Shown here one piece after another: positions 28,457-38,640 of a DNA stretch of 64,000 bases (the stretch's first letter is position 1; each line of letters opens with the position of its first letter). The stretch lies in assembly GCA_963736055.1 (NCBI GenBank), contig CAVTNM010000009.1, positions 620,001-684,000 on the forward strand. The letters are read 5' to 3'. The notes under the pieces are model-generated. The model made no database searches, had not been told where the DNA came from, and was given only the letters and a program-made list of their open reading frames with translations. Both the position numbers and the translations under genes were made by a program. Source of the stretch: AC-32 sp963736055. GTDB lineage: Bacteria > Actinomycetota > Thermoleophilia > Gaiellales > Gaiellaceae.

Positions 28457-29773
28457 ATGACGGCCGGCATCCGTCTCGATCGCGAACGCTGGTTGCACCC
28501 GGTCCTCCGTTCGGTCAGGCTGCCGTCGTGTCGCCATCCATCCGACGAGCGTCGAAGCCACGGCCGATCCGCGGTCGTCCTGGGCCTGTCGCCGACCGGC
28601 CTGTATGCCATGCGGGAGCTCGCGGCGGCCGGCTACGGCGTCCTCGGGGTCAGCGATGAGCTGGCGCCCGGCCTGTGGTCGAGGCGCGCGACGCTGGGGA
28701 CGTGGCGCACGAGCTCGCCCGATCGCCTCGTGGACCGACTCACGGCGTTCGCCCGGGCCCAGTCAGAACCCCCGGTCCTCTTCCCGACGTCCGATGCGTA
28801 CATCGAGCTGGTCATCGCCCACGCGGCGGAGCTGTCCGGCTTCCGCTTCCAGGCGTCGTACGCGGACGGGGTCGCGGCGGACCTCGTCGACAAGGAGCGC
28901 TTCTACGCGCTGTGCGACCTCCACGGCATGAACCAGCCCCGCCGGGCGATCCTCCATGACCGTGACGAGGCGGTCCGCCTGATCGATGGCCCCGCCGACC
29001 CGGTGCCGTTCCCGGCCATCCTGAAACCGTCCGAGATCCACCGCGTCAGGCACATCCTCCGTGGCCGCAAGGTCGTCGTCGTCCGCGATCGATCCGAGCT
29101 GCGCGCGGCGGTGCGGGACCTGCCGTTCGAGCTGACGTCGTGGCTGCTCCAGGAGGTCGTGCCGGGTCCCGAATCGGAACTCGTCGAGCTGGCCGTCTAC
29201 ATCGACCGGGCCGGGCGGGCGGTCCGGACGGTGACCGGACGGAAGCTTCGGCAGTTCCCGATCGGCTTCGGGTCGACGTCGCTGGCTCGCACGGAATCGA
29301 TCCCGGATGTCCTGTCGACCGGCCTCGCGTTCCTCGGCGCTATCGGGTTCCAGGGCATCGCCCATGTCGAATTCAAGCGGGACCCGCGCGACGGCCGGCT
29401 GCGCATGATCGAGATCAACCCGCGGGTCGCGCTGTGGTTCCAGCTGGCGCGCACGGCCGGCGTGGACATCGTGGCCGCCGCCGCCGACGACCTGTCGGGG
29501 CGGCCGATCCAGCCCGGTCGGGAGCAGCGCGACGGGGTGCGCTGGCAGTACGGCCTCAAGGATGCCTATTCGGCGGCGATCTATCGACTGCGGCCGGCGG
29601 ATTCGCTCTTCCCGGCGCCGGACGTCGGTTCGGGCCGGAGCCGGTCGGGGGCGCTGTGGGACCCGCGCGACCCGCTCCCCGCGATCGCCGAACCGCTGCT
29701 CTACGTCGCCAAGGCCATCCGCCGCCGCCGCGGACGACCGCCTACGTCTGGATCGGCGGGCTCGCCGGACTGA
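28457..29773 (+). CDS. ATP-grasp carboxylate-amine ligase-like protein
   Basis: One of the few long genes with no frame break (438 residues). It starts MTAGIRLDRERWLHPVLRSV, with a Rossmann-like pre-ATP-grasp region AVVLGLSPTGLYAMRELAAA. The ATP-grasp core is VDKERFYALCDLHGMNQPR, PFPAILKPSEIHRVRHILRG, WLLQEVVPGPESELVELAVY and FQGIAHVEFKRDPRDGRLRM, with IEINPRVALWFQLARTAGVD holding the metal-binding E and N. Enzymes of this class join a carboxylate to an amine with ATP. In EPS loci they may amidate sugar acids with amino acids. Its 3' end overlaps the convergent deacetylase gene by 32 bases. Confidence 0.8.
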   Translation: MTAGIRLDRERWLHPVLRSVRLPSCRHPSDERRSHGRSAVVLGLSPTGLYAMRELAAAGYGVLGVSDELAPGLWSRRATLGTWRTSSPDRLVDRLTAFARAQSEPPVLFPTSDAYIELVIAHAAELSGFRFQASYADGVAADLVDKERFYALCDLHGMNQPRRAILHDRDEAVRLIDGPADPVPFPAILKPSEIHRVRHILRGRKVVVVRDRSELRAAVRDLPFELTSWLLQEVVPGPESELVELAVYIDRAGRAVRTVTGRKLRQFPIGFGSTSLARTESIPDVLSTGLAFLGAIGFQGIAHVEFKRDPRDGRLRMIEINPRVALWFQLARTAGVDIVAAAADDLSGRPIQPGREQRDGVRWQYGLKDAYSAAIYRLRPADSLFPAPDVGSGRSRSGALWDPRDPLPAIAEPLLYVAKAIRRRRGRPPTSGSAGSPD

Positions 29774-30717
29774 GCGACGCCACGACGGCCTGCATCGGCA
29801 TGATCTCCAGGCGACCGGCCGCTCGAAGGTCGGCGGCCTCGCGGATGACCGCCTCGAATCCCGCCAGCATCGGCCCACGATCGTGGGCCAGGTTGTAGGG
29901 GTGCGTCCAGAGGTGGAAGACCTTGCCCTCGCGGACGGCCTGTCGCAACCCGACATGGGCCTTCGTCACCCGGGCGACCATCGGGATCGCGCGGCGGACA
30001 CCGAGGCGGTGCAGGAAGAGCATGGAGCCCGGGATGTTCCACAACCCGGGCCGGACCTCGATCGGCGTGGACACCGGCGGAGGAAAGGCCGCGAGGTGGT
30101 CGAGCAGATGGGCGGCGCGTCCGACGCGCCCATCGAGTCCCCGGTGCCACGTCGGGTCGGGCCCGCGGAAGGCGGTGAAGCCGCGCTCGGCCACGACGTC
30201 GAGGTGACCCTGGACGTTGCGCGGGAAGACGAGCGACGTCGGCCGGATCCCCAGCGCGGCCGATGCGTCGATGCAGGCATCGAGCTCGGCGCGCGCCATC
30301 TCCACCGGCATCCCCGGCTCCAGGAACGGGGCGTGCGTGAAGCCGTGACTGCCGATCTCATGGCGGACCGCGCGAGCCACGATCCCCTCGACGATGTCGC
30401 GCCCGTACCACAGCGGCGTGGTCAGGCGGTCCCTGCATGGATCACGGTCGTACCAGTCGTGCGGATACCACTCGAACGACGGGCGCGGCATGTCGCTGTG
30501 AGGACGCCCATCCGGGCCACGGGAACACGACTCGAGCAACAGATGGCCGACGATCGCCCAGGTGGCGGGGACCTCGTACCGATCGAGGATGTCGAGGATC
30601 CGGTCGATGGTCCCGCGCACGTCGGGGTACGTCTCCTCGAACCCGTCGTCGGTCAGGTGGTCGAAGCTCCCCCAGATGAGCTCGGTGTCGAAACTGAGGA
30701 CGAACGTGCCGGCCATC
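29742..30717 (-). CDS. Polysaccharide deacetylase (NodB-homology) family protein
   Basis: Intact 324-residue protein from ATG at 30717 (MAGTFVLSFDTELIWGSFDH). FDTE replaces the usual TFDD metal-binding motif 1. Motif 2 is visible as RHEIGSHGFTHAPF with the HxxxH histidines. Later: ARAELDACIDASAALGIRPT, SLVFPRNVQGHLDVVAERGF and FHLWTHPYNLAHDRGPMLAG. There is no signal peptide, so it acts in the cytoplasm or on nucleotide- or lipid-linked sugars. It resembles the WbmS-like/NodB proteins of O-antigen and EPS loci. It probably N-deacetylates an amino sugar, leaving an amine the ATP-grasp partner could use (inference). Confidence 0.85.
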
Positions 30718-30920
30718 GCGCGCTCAGGCCTCGAGCGGGGCGACGGCATCGCCGCTCACGATCGACACGCCAGCCGGCGCGCGATCCGGGCCATGGAGCA
30801 TCCCCCCATCCCGAGTCACGATGGCGTCGCGTGGTCGGGGGACGTAGACTCCGTGCCGGACCGGACCGGCGCCGTCTGGCCAGTTGAGGGGGTGGACATT
30901 GGGCACCGGGCGTACGACGG
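30718..30920. promoter_or_regulatory. Divergent gap with -10-like TAGACTCCGTG
   Basis: A 203-base gap between the leftward deacetylase and rightward GIPC-like gene 1. It contains GTAGACTCCGTGCC (about 30844-30857), close to the candidate -10 region of the wzz-like gene (CTATACTCCGTGACC at 14603-14617). The shared ACTCCGTG may be a common promoter signature of the locus. Nothing else is recognised. Confidence 0.35.
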
Positions 30921-32657
30921 ATGACGACGCCTCATTCTATGCATGAGCCACCCTCGGGGCCGTCCGCTGCCGACGACATCCTGGACGGACCGGACCACGA
31001 CCGCCAGCCGCCACGCGTCCTGCGGGTCGGCCTCGTCGTCGCGGCCGCCGACATCAGGACATGGATGGTCACGATGGCCGCCCTGCTCGAGCGGGACGGC
31101 CTGGCGGAGCTGACCGTCATCATCGACGTCGCCCCGGCGGTCGCCGGCTGGGTACCACCCGCGGGCAGGACCGATCCAGCGGACGGTGCTGCGGCTCGAC
31201 GACCGGGCTGTTCGGCCGGCGCGGGAGATCCCCTGGTCCCGATCGATCCGGCCACGACCTGGCCGGCGGTGCCGCGGATCGACCTGACCCGGTGGACGCC
31301 CGGCACCGAGCTCGGCTCGGACAGCGCGGCCGAGCTCGCGAACGCGCGACTCGACATCATCATCCAGCCCGTCGGGCGCCCGGTCGTCGCCCTCGCCGCC
31401 CACGCTCGACACGGCGTCTGGGGCTTCGAGCACGGCGGATCCGGCAGCCGGCAGACCGCCCCGGGACTGGCGGCCGTGCTGGCGGCGCACGACACGCTCC
31501 GCTCCGAGCTGGTGGCCGTCGGCGCGGACGGCCGTCGCACGGTCCTGGCGCGGACGTGGTCGGCGCCGGACCCGACGTCGGTCCGTCGCTTCATGGATCA
31601 CGTCCTCGCGAAGCTGGCGCCGTACCCGGCGCGCGTCGTCGCCCGGATGGCACGGCAGCCCGAGCGCGACGATCGACGACCTCGCGATCGAACCGTTGAC
31701 CGGCGGACCGGGTCGAGTCGCCGCCGAGGTCGTCGGCGGCCACCGATCGAGCCATCGCCCGGGCCGTGCCCGGACACGTCGGCCGGCTGTCGGACGGCTC
31801 CCGGAGCGATTCATCCGCCCGCCCGATGGCTCCTGGCCGAGCTGCCCGGACGTCCCGGAGGACGTCCTGCCGGACCCGTGGACGCAGCCCGTCCAGACTC
31901 ATCCGCCCACCGGTCGGGGACAGCTGGGCCGATCCCGTTCCCGGTCGACCATGACGGAGCCCGCCACGTGTTCATGGAGGAGTGGAGCCCGACCACACGG
32001 AAGGGGCGCATCGCCCTGCTGACGCGCGCGCGACGACGGGTCGTGGGGGCCGCGCCCGGATCATCCTCGAACGCGACGTGCACCTGTCCTACCCGTTCGT
32101 CTTCGAGTGGCAGGGCGAGTGGTACCTGATGCCCGAGGCGATGGCCGGCCGCACGCTGGACCTCTATCCGCGCGACGGAGTTCCCGACGGGATGGACGTT
32201 CGACCGCCACGTCATGGAGGACGTGCGAGTCGCCGATGCGACGATCGCCGAGATCGACGGTGGGTGGTGGATGTTCGCCGCCAGTCGCGGCCGACGGCGC
32301 GGTCAACACCGACGAGCTGCACCTGTTCAGCGGCCCCGGGTCCGCTGGGGCCGTGGCAGCCACACCCCGCCAATCCGGTCGTCTCGGACGTCCGATCCGC
32401 ACGCCCGGCCGGCCGGCCCGTTCCGTCACGACGGGGCGTGGTACCGACCCAGCCAGGACTGCAGTCGACGCTACGGTCGGGCGATCGTCCTGTCCCGCAT
32501 CGAACGCCTCGACCTCGACGGCTACGAGGAACGGGTCGTCGAGCGTATCGAACCCGAGTGGATGCCGGGCGGTCTGGGGACGCACACCGTGAACCGGGTC
32601 GGCCGCTCCGTCCTGCTCGATGTGTCGATCCGGGATCGCCGGACCTGGCGGCGCTGA
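30921..32657 (+). CDS. GIPC-transferase-like (formyltransferase-type) protein 1
   Basis: Reconstructed protein of about 570 residues starting MTTPHSMHEPPSGPSAADDI. The N-terminal half (VLRVGLVVAAADIRTWMVTM, LDIIIQPVGRPVVALAAHAR, HGVWGFEHGG) is like the formyl/methionyl-tRNA formyltransferase-type fold of sugar-modifying proteins. The C-terminal half carries five-bladed-propeller blades: HVFMEEWS, VHLSYPFVFEWQGEWYLMPE, WWMFAAS, LGPWQPHPANPVVSDVRSAR, AWYRPSQDCSRRYGRAIVLS. This C-terminal part matches the glucosamine inositolphosphorylceramide transferase-1 N-terminal-like domain. Activity unknown. Frame changes near 31175, 31665, 31950, 32045, 32185, 32290 and 32340. A paralog follows at 34744-36355. 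Confidence 0.65.
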
Positions 32658-32902
32658 TCCCGCGCCGGCCAGGACCCGCTGGCACGGGTCCTGCCCCCGA
32701 TCGGTACCAAAAGGCCATTGGCGAATCGCGATGCCAGCAGGCACATTGGGACCAGGCGTCTCGCGTCTCGACGCTCGTGGCCGCCTGCCCCCGGGAACCA
32801 CGTCCCTCAGGGACCCACGAAATAGCACACCCGTCGCGAGGCGGGGCCGCAAAGCCACGGGGCTCTCGAAGCCAGCCGGGTTGCCGAATGGAGTTCGAAT
32901 CG
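32658..32902 (+). promoter_or_regulatory. Leader region of beta-helix gene 2
   Basis: The 245-base gap between GIPC-like gene 1 and beta-helix gene 2. It is less GC-rich than its surroundings (GGTACCAAAAGGCCATTGG near 32703) and would hold the promoter, although no convincing -35/-10 pair is seen. Its second half is the riboswitch at 32805-32892. Confidence 0.6.
32805..32892 (+). ncRNA. Class I cyclic-di-GMP riboswitch (GEMM-I)
   Basis: The sequence follows the GEMM-I consensus in order: CACGAAATAGCACACC, hairpin CCGTC-GCGA-GGCGG with a GNRA tetraloop, the core GGCCGCAAAGCC, a second hairpin GGGGCT-CTCGA-AGCC, and the closing AGCCGGGTTGCCGA. The base preceding CACACC is G, at the position equivalent to G20 of the V. 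cholerae Vc2 aptamer, and the first C of GCC matches C92; both contact c-di-GMP and the G favours c-di-GMP over cGAMP-selective variants. The aptamer end runs into GGAG (32890-32893), the ribosome binding site of the ATG at 32903, suggesting translational control. The exact 5' boundary is approximate. Confidence 0.85.
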
Positions 32903-34633
32903 ATGGTTTGGGATGGTACCCGCTGGGTATCGGAGACGCCGACACCCCTCAGCCCCAAGGCCAAGGTCCGCAGCACTCCGAGACTGGCTCGCGACCGGCG
33001 TCATGATCCTCGCGATCGCCGCCATCGTCGTCCCGTTCGCGGTCGCCGACGCCGGTGCGGCCAGCCTGACCGCATCGCCGTCGTCCGGCAAGGCCGGCGA
33101 TCGGATCTCGATCGTCCGGCCGACGGCTCCCCGCCTCGCTCCACGATCCAGCTCACGTGGGACGGGTCGGCCGATCGGCATGCCGAAGGTCCAGGCGACG
33201 TCCGCGCGGACGGATCGACCTGCAGGGTGACCGTGCCGGCGTCGCGCCCGGGCCGCACGCCCTCGCCGCGGTGGTCGTCGACGTCCGACGGCGTACGTCG
33301 GCGGACCGTCGCCGGGCTCCGTGCGCCGCCCGCGACGGATCCCACGCCGACGCTCGCCACGGACGACCTTCTCGGTCGTCAGCGACGAGGCCGGCGCGTC
33401 GCGCCGGCACCGCGAGCGATCGGCAGGTCGACGCCACCGCCGGCGCGAGGCCGTCCACCCCGACGCCGGCCCGGCCGGGACCCCGTGCCGGCCGACTCCG
33501 ACGGCCCGACGCCGGTCGCGACCGGCGCCGCGCCGGCGCCGACCGGCGCGCCGACACCGGTACCCGATCCGCCGATCGGAGCCCCGGTCGCGCCGAACCC
33601 GCACGCCGCATCCCACGGCAAGCCGACGCCGAACCCGACGCCCAAGCCGACCGCAGACCCGACGCCCGACCCGACGCCGAAGCCGACACCCAAGCCGACA
33701 CCGACCCCGGCGCCTGCAGGCTCGGTCGTGGAGTTCACGGGCGATTCCTCGGGTGAACACCGACGTGTCCTCGGCGATCACCAGCTTCCTGAACAACAAC
33801 AAGGGCAAGACCGTCGGGTTCAAGGCCGGCGAGCCACCTATCGCGTCGACAGTCGCGTCCAGGTCAGCGGCTGGACCGGCCGGATCGTCGGTCGTGACGC
33901 GACCTTCCGTCGCTATGCCACCAACTCGGGCCGCGACGCCATCCTGCGGATCGTCGGCGGCAACGACGTCCGGATCGAGAACCTCAACGTGCGCGGGCCG
34001 GCCACCCTCAGCAACGTCTCGAACTGGAGCAGCTGGGCCCGGGAGGAGGAGCACGCGCTGTACATCGACTCCGGCACCGACATCACGGTCGTCGGCGGCT
34101 CGTTCACCAATACCTGGGGCGACGGCATCTATCATCGCCGAACGCGACAATTCGTCGTACGGCATCCCCAACGGCATCGTCCTCGACGGCGTCGTCCTCG
34201 ACACCAATGGCCGCAATGGCGTGAGCCGTCGTGAACGGACGGAACATCACGCTCAAGAACTGCAAGTCTTCACATTCCGGGCTGACCGGCTTCGACGCCG
34301 AACCGAATAGCACGAGCGACGTCATCGACAACATCACCGATCCGGAACTGCGAGTTCCGGACCTTCAACCTCGGCGACTCGCCGAGCTCGTCCGGCAGCG
34401 GCTACGCGATCTACGCCAGCGCCGGGGCGACCGGGTCGAGCGACTTCGTCATCGACGGCAACTGGTTCGATCGCGGCCAGATCTACGCCGTCGCGCCGTC
34501 CGGCCACCGCAACCTGCGGATCACGATCACCGACAACAGCGCCGGGTCGCCCGGTGTCGCGACGATCGGCCGGACCGACGGCCTCGTGTTCAGCGGCAAC
34601 TCCAACATCACCAAGCAGGTCGTCGCTCCCTGA
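32903..34633 (+). CDS. Secreted beta-helix protein 2 with Pro/Thr-rich linker
   Basis: ATG 32903 lies 9 bases after GGAG; an upstream in-frame ATG at 32888 lies inside the riboswitch. N-terminal TM/signal: DWLATGVMILAIAAIVVPFA ending VADAGA. Then an IPT/Ig-like module (ASLTASPSSGKAGDRISIV, STTIQLTWDGSAD), a long Pro/Thr-rich linker made of PTPxP repeats (about 33480-33720), and a beta-helix domain: RIVGRDATFRRYATNSGRDA, VRIENLNVRGPATLSNVSNW, DITVVGGSFTNTWGDGIYI, ITLKNCKSSHSGLTGFDAEP, DFVIDGNWFDRGQIYAVAPS. It is likely an exported matrix-associated polysaccharide-binding or -modifying protein. Frame changes near 32985, 33115, 33165, 33215, 33370, 33755, 33830, 34135, 34230 and 34345. Confidence 0.8.
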
Positions 34634-34660
34634 CCGACGGCCGCTCCCACCGACTCGATC

Positions 34661-34688
34661 GAGACCCTCCCGGACCCGGGAGGGTCTC
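34661..34688 (+). terminator. Terminator-like hairpin after beta-helix gene 2
   Basis: GAGACCCTCCCG (34661-34672) pairs perfectly with CGGGAGGGTCTC (34677-34688) over a four-base loop. It begins 27 bases after the stop codon. There is no T tract, common in very GC-rich genomes. It isolates the riboswitch-controlled gene from the next gene. Confidence 0.75.
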
Positions 34689-34743
34689 GTCATGACGCCG
34701 CCACGCTCCCGTCGGCGCGCTCGCCACCGACTACTCTCACGCC

Positions 34744-36355
34744 ATGACCCCCGACCGCGGTCCCGTCGCGCGATGGCGCATCGCCGTCCTGCTCGATGGA
34801 CCGCGGGTCGCCGGCCTGGGTCGCGACGACGATCGAGACCCTGCGGGCCTCGCCGGCGGTCGACCTCGTGGGATGGGTGACGCCGGAGCCACGGATCGAG
34901 ACCGGCTCCCCGCGGGCGTGGCGCGCCTACCTTCGATCGGATGAGCGCCTGTTCGGACGCGCGAGGTCGCTGGTCCCGCGAGGCGGTCGACCCGTCGATC
35001 GCGCGGCTGACGGCGAGCCGAGGCGCTCGACGAGATCCGAGCCGCGCTCCGCGATGCAGGCCTGGATGTCGTGATCGACCTGCGGTCCGGCGACCGGCCC
35101 GCCATCAGGTCGGTGGCGGGCGCCGGGACCTGGGTCATCCGCCACGGCTCGGCTCGGCGACCGGCCGGTCCGCTGTCGTACGTCGCCGACATGATGGCGG
35201 GGGTCCCCGCCGCTCCGTCGGTCCTCATCGCGCTGGGCGACGAACCGGCGGCGGATCGGGTCGTCTATCGGTCCATGTCGTCCGTGTCCCCCATCTCGCC
35301 CAGGCGGACGTACGAGGCCGCCAGCTGGAAGGCGGCACAGTTCCCGATCCGGTCCGTGCGATGGCTCGAGCGCGACGGATCGGGAGTCGCGCGACTGGCG
35401 AGCGGGGCGATGCTCGACGCCGCCAGTGCTTCCGATGCCAAACCGCCCACTCGTCCACGGCTGCTCCCGCTCCTGGCCCGCCTGTCGGTCCGGCTGCTCC
35501 GGGTCGCGGCGACGCGGCTGCTCCGCAGCGAGACGTGGTTCGTGGCGACACGTCCGCGGCGGGATGGGTCGCTCCCGCGCGATCTCGGAGGGTTCGAGGC
35601 GATCGCCGCACCCGCCGGCCACTTCTACGCGGACCCGTTCGTCCTGACCGTCGGGCGACCACACCTACCTGTACGTCGAGGACTGGCTGCCGGAGACGCA
35701 GCGAGGCGCCATCAGCGTGCTGGACTCGGGTCGGACGGGCGACCCCGCGGTCCCGCCCGGCGGGTGCTCGAGCGCCCGTATCACCTGTCCTATCCGTTCG
35801 TGTTCGAGCACCGCGACCAGACCTACCTGGTGCCCGAGAGCTCGGCCGACCAGACCATCGAGCTCTACCGGGCGGTGGCCCTCCCGGACCGGTGGGAGCC
35901 GCTCGGGCCGATCGTCCGCGATGTCCGCGCCATCGACCCGACCGTCCTGGAGCACGACGGCCGCCTGTGGCTGTTCGCCGGGGTCGCCATGCCCGGCGCA
36001 AGTCCCTGGGACGAACTGTGGCTCTGGTCGGCCCCCACCCTCGACGGCCCGTGGGTCGCCCATCCGGCCAACCCGATCGTGTCGGACGCCCGGTCCGCCC
36101 GACCGGCCGGCCGGATCCTCGCTGCGCGACGGCGTGCTGTACCGCCCGTCCCAGGACTGCGCCCCGACCTATGGGCGGCGCATCGTCATCAACCGGATCG
36201 ACGTGCTCAGCCCGACCGACTACCACGAGACGCCGGTCGCGACGATCGAGCCGCGGGGCATCCGGGGCCTGTCCCGGACCCATGGCTATGATGCGACCGC
36301 CGGGCTCGAGGTCATCGACGGCCGTCGGTCACGCTGGCGAGGACCATGGTCCTAG
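34744..36355 (+). CDS. GIPC-transferase-like (formyltransferase-type) protein 2
   Basis: Paralog of the gene at 30921-32657. It starts MTPDRGPVARWRIAVLLDGP. N-terminal half: ALRDAGLDVVIDLRSGDRPA and GTWVIRHGSARRPAGPLSYV. C-terminal propeller: APAGHFYADPFVLTVG, HTYLYVEDWLPETQRGAISV, YHLSYPFVFEHRDQTYLVPE, TIELYRAVALPDRWEPLGPI, DGRLWLFAGVAMPG, DGPWVAHPANPIVSDARSAR and GVLYRPSQDCAPTYGRRIVI. The HLSYPFVFE, HPANPxVSDxRSARPAGR and YRPSQDC blocks are shared with paralog 1. Function unknown; inferred glycan transfer or formylation. Frame changes near 34815, 34970, 35030, 35655, 35755 and 36125. A 241-base gap follows in which only a weak TATGCT (36422-36427) within the hairpin CCCAC/GTGGG is seen. Confidence 0.65.
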
Positions 36356-36596
36356 GAGAAGCGGTGTCGCGGCGCACCATCTCGGCCGGTCGATCCCGTG
36401 CGTACCGGTCGGGAGGCCCACTATGCTGGTGGGATCACCGGTCGGAGCGAGGGACTGGAGGTCCGGGGCCGGTGGTCGTCGGGACGTGAGGATCGGAGTC
36501 GTTCGTCGCCGTGCAACATCGTGATCCAGGCGGATCCAGCCGGGCGCTGATCGAGCGTCGGCGCGCCCAGTCGAGCCGCTCGAGCCGGGCCTAGGC

Positions 36597-38620
36597 ATGT
36601 GCGGCATCGCGGGTTCCCTCGCCCTCACGGATGACAGCGCGCCTCTCGCCCTCGACGACCTGAAGGCGATGGTCGGGGCGCTCCACCATCGCGGCCCGGA
36701 TGGGTCCGGCCTGTACCGGGACCGGCGGATCGGGCTCGGGCACGCCCGCCTCTCGATCATCGACGTGGCCACCGGTCAGCAGCCGATGTCCAACGCGCAG
36801 GGCTCGCTGTGGGTCGTGTTCAACGGCGAGATCTACAACTACGTGGAGCTGCGCGACGGAGCTCAGGTCGCTCGGCTACCGGTTCCGCACCCCGAGCGAC
36901 ACCGAGGTCATCATCCATGCCTACGAGGCATGGGGCAGCCGGGCGTTCGAGCGCTTCGAGGGCCAGTTCGCGCTGGCCCTCTGGGATTCCGACGGCGAGA
37001 CGGCTGATCCTCGCCCGCGACCGGCTCGGCGTCCGGCCGCTCTACCTGTGCGAGCACGGCGGACGGCTGTGGTTCGCCAGCGAGGTCAAGGCCCTGTTCG
37101 CCGGCGACGCGTCGATCCCGCGACGGCTCGACCCGGTCGGCATCGCCGAGACCTTCACGTTCTGGACGAGCGTGGCGCCGCAGGCGGTCTTCGCAGGCAT
37201 CACCGAGCTCGAGCCGGGCCATGTCAGGACGATCTCGCGCGACGGGACCGACGACCGGGCCTTCTGGACCGCCGCCTTCCCGGTCGACGCGGAGACCACG
37301 TTCCAGGGAACGTTCGACCAGGCGGTCGACCGGCTCCGCACGTCGCTCGAGGACGCGGTCCGGCTGCGCATGCTCCGCGCCGACGTCCCGGTCGGGTCGT
37401 ACCTGTCGGGCGGACTCGACAGCTCGCTGGTCGCCGCGCTTGGGACTCCGGGTCAAGGGCGAGCGGTTCGCGACGTTCTCGATCCGGTTCGAGGACGCCG
37501 AGTTCGACGAGACGCCCTACCAGCGGATGATGGCCGCCTTCCTCGGGAGCGACCACCGCGAGATCTCGGTCGGCCGCCTGGATGTGGCCCGCATCTTTCC
37601 CGAGGTCGTCGAGCATGCCGAACGGCCGTTGCTGCGGACCGCGCCGGCGCCGCTCTTCCTGCTGTCGCGGCTGGTCCGGGATTCGGGCATCAAGGTCGTC
37701 CTGACCGGCGAGGGCGCCGACGAGATGTTCGCCGGCTACGACCTGTTCCGGGAAGGCAAGATCCGCCGGTTCTGGGGCCGGCAGCCGACCTCGAGACTGC
37801 GCCCCCGGCTGCTGGAACGCCTGTACCCGTACATGGTCCGCTCGCCTGTCGCCCAACGGACGATGGCCCAGGAGTTCTTCGGCCGCGACCGGGACCGCTG
37901 GGCCGAGCCAGGGTTCGCCCATCGACCGCGCTGGGAGTCGGCGGCGGCGCTCCAGCGGATGTTCTCGCTCGACGTGCAGCGCGAGGCGGCGCGTGTCGAC
38001 GTGACGGAGCGCCTGCTCGCATCGCTGCCGGTCGAGTTCGATCGCTGGTCGTACCTGGCCCAGGACCAGTACCTCGAGGTCCGGACCCTGCTGTCGGGCT
38101 ACCTGCTCTCCTCGCAGGGCGACCGGATGCTCATGGCCAACTCGGTCGAGGGCCGCTTCCCGTTCCTCGATCGGAACGTGGCCGACCTCGCCGCCTCGCT
38201 GCCGGACGCGTTCAAGCTCCACGGGCTCGACGAGAAGTACATCGTCAAGCGCGCGGCCGACGGGCCTCGTCCCGGACGACATCATCGCGCGACCCAAGCA
38301 ACCGTATCGCGCCCCGGATGCCCTGTCGTTCGTCGGTGCGGGTGCGCCCGACTGGGTGGCGGACATCGTCAGCGAGCGGGCGGTCGACGGACGCCGGGAT
38401 CTTCGATCCCGCGGCCGTCGGCCGGTTGTGGCGCAAGTGCCGCGACGCGGCGGACGGTGCGCGATTCTCGAACGCCGACAACATGGCGCTGGTGGGCGTC
38501 CTGTCGACCGGGCTGCTGCACGAGCGCCTCGTGCGACAGACGCCATCGCGGACGATGCCGCCCGATTTCGACGTCCTGGTGGATGTCGTCGATCGGTCGC
38601 CGGCGCCGGCCGCGGTCTGA
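36597..38620 (+). CDS. Asparagine synthase (glutamine-hydrolysing) 2
   Basis: Starts MCGIAGSLALTDDSAPLALD. Glutaminase: HHRGPDGSGLYRDRR and VVFNGEIYNYVELR. Synthetase: VPVGSYLSGGLDSSLVAALG, FATFSIRFEDAEFDETPYQ, IKVVLTGEGADEMFAGYDLF and SVEGRFPFLDRNVADLAASL. The C-terminal tail reads MPPDFDVLVDVVDRSPAPAA. It is followed by hexapeptide acyltransferase, AMP-ligase, acyl carrier protein and NadE-like genes, the company kept by exosortase-A-associated amidotransferases in other bacteria (TIGR03108-like). Its likely role is amidation of a carrier-bound or sugar-linked carboxylate (inference). Five clear frame changes, each consistent with one extra base: near 36858, 37003, 37441, 38265 and 38390. 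Confidence 0.88.
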
Positions 38621-38640
38621 GGCCGGGAAGGGACGGACGA

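Noticed and set aside
32888..32905. TTCGAAT string resembling a tRNA T-loop
   Set aside because: The flanking bases do not pair as a T stem, there is no acceptor or anticodon arm nearby, and the stretch belongs to the riboswitch/start-codon region.
36597..38620. Programmed +1 frameshifting at rare codons
   Set aside because: Several asnB2 breaks are +1, but no common slippery motif exists, other genes show -1 shifts, and housekeeping genes are equally affected; sequencing error is simpler.
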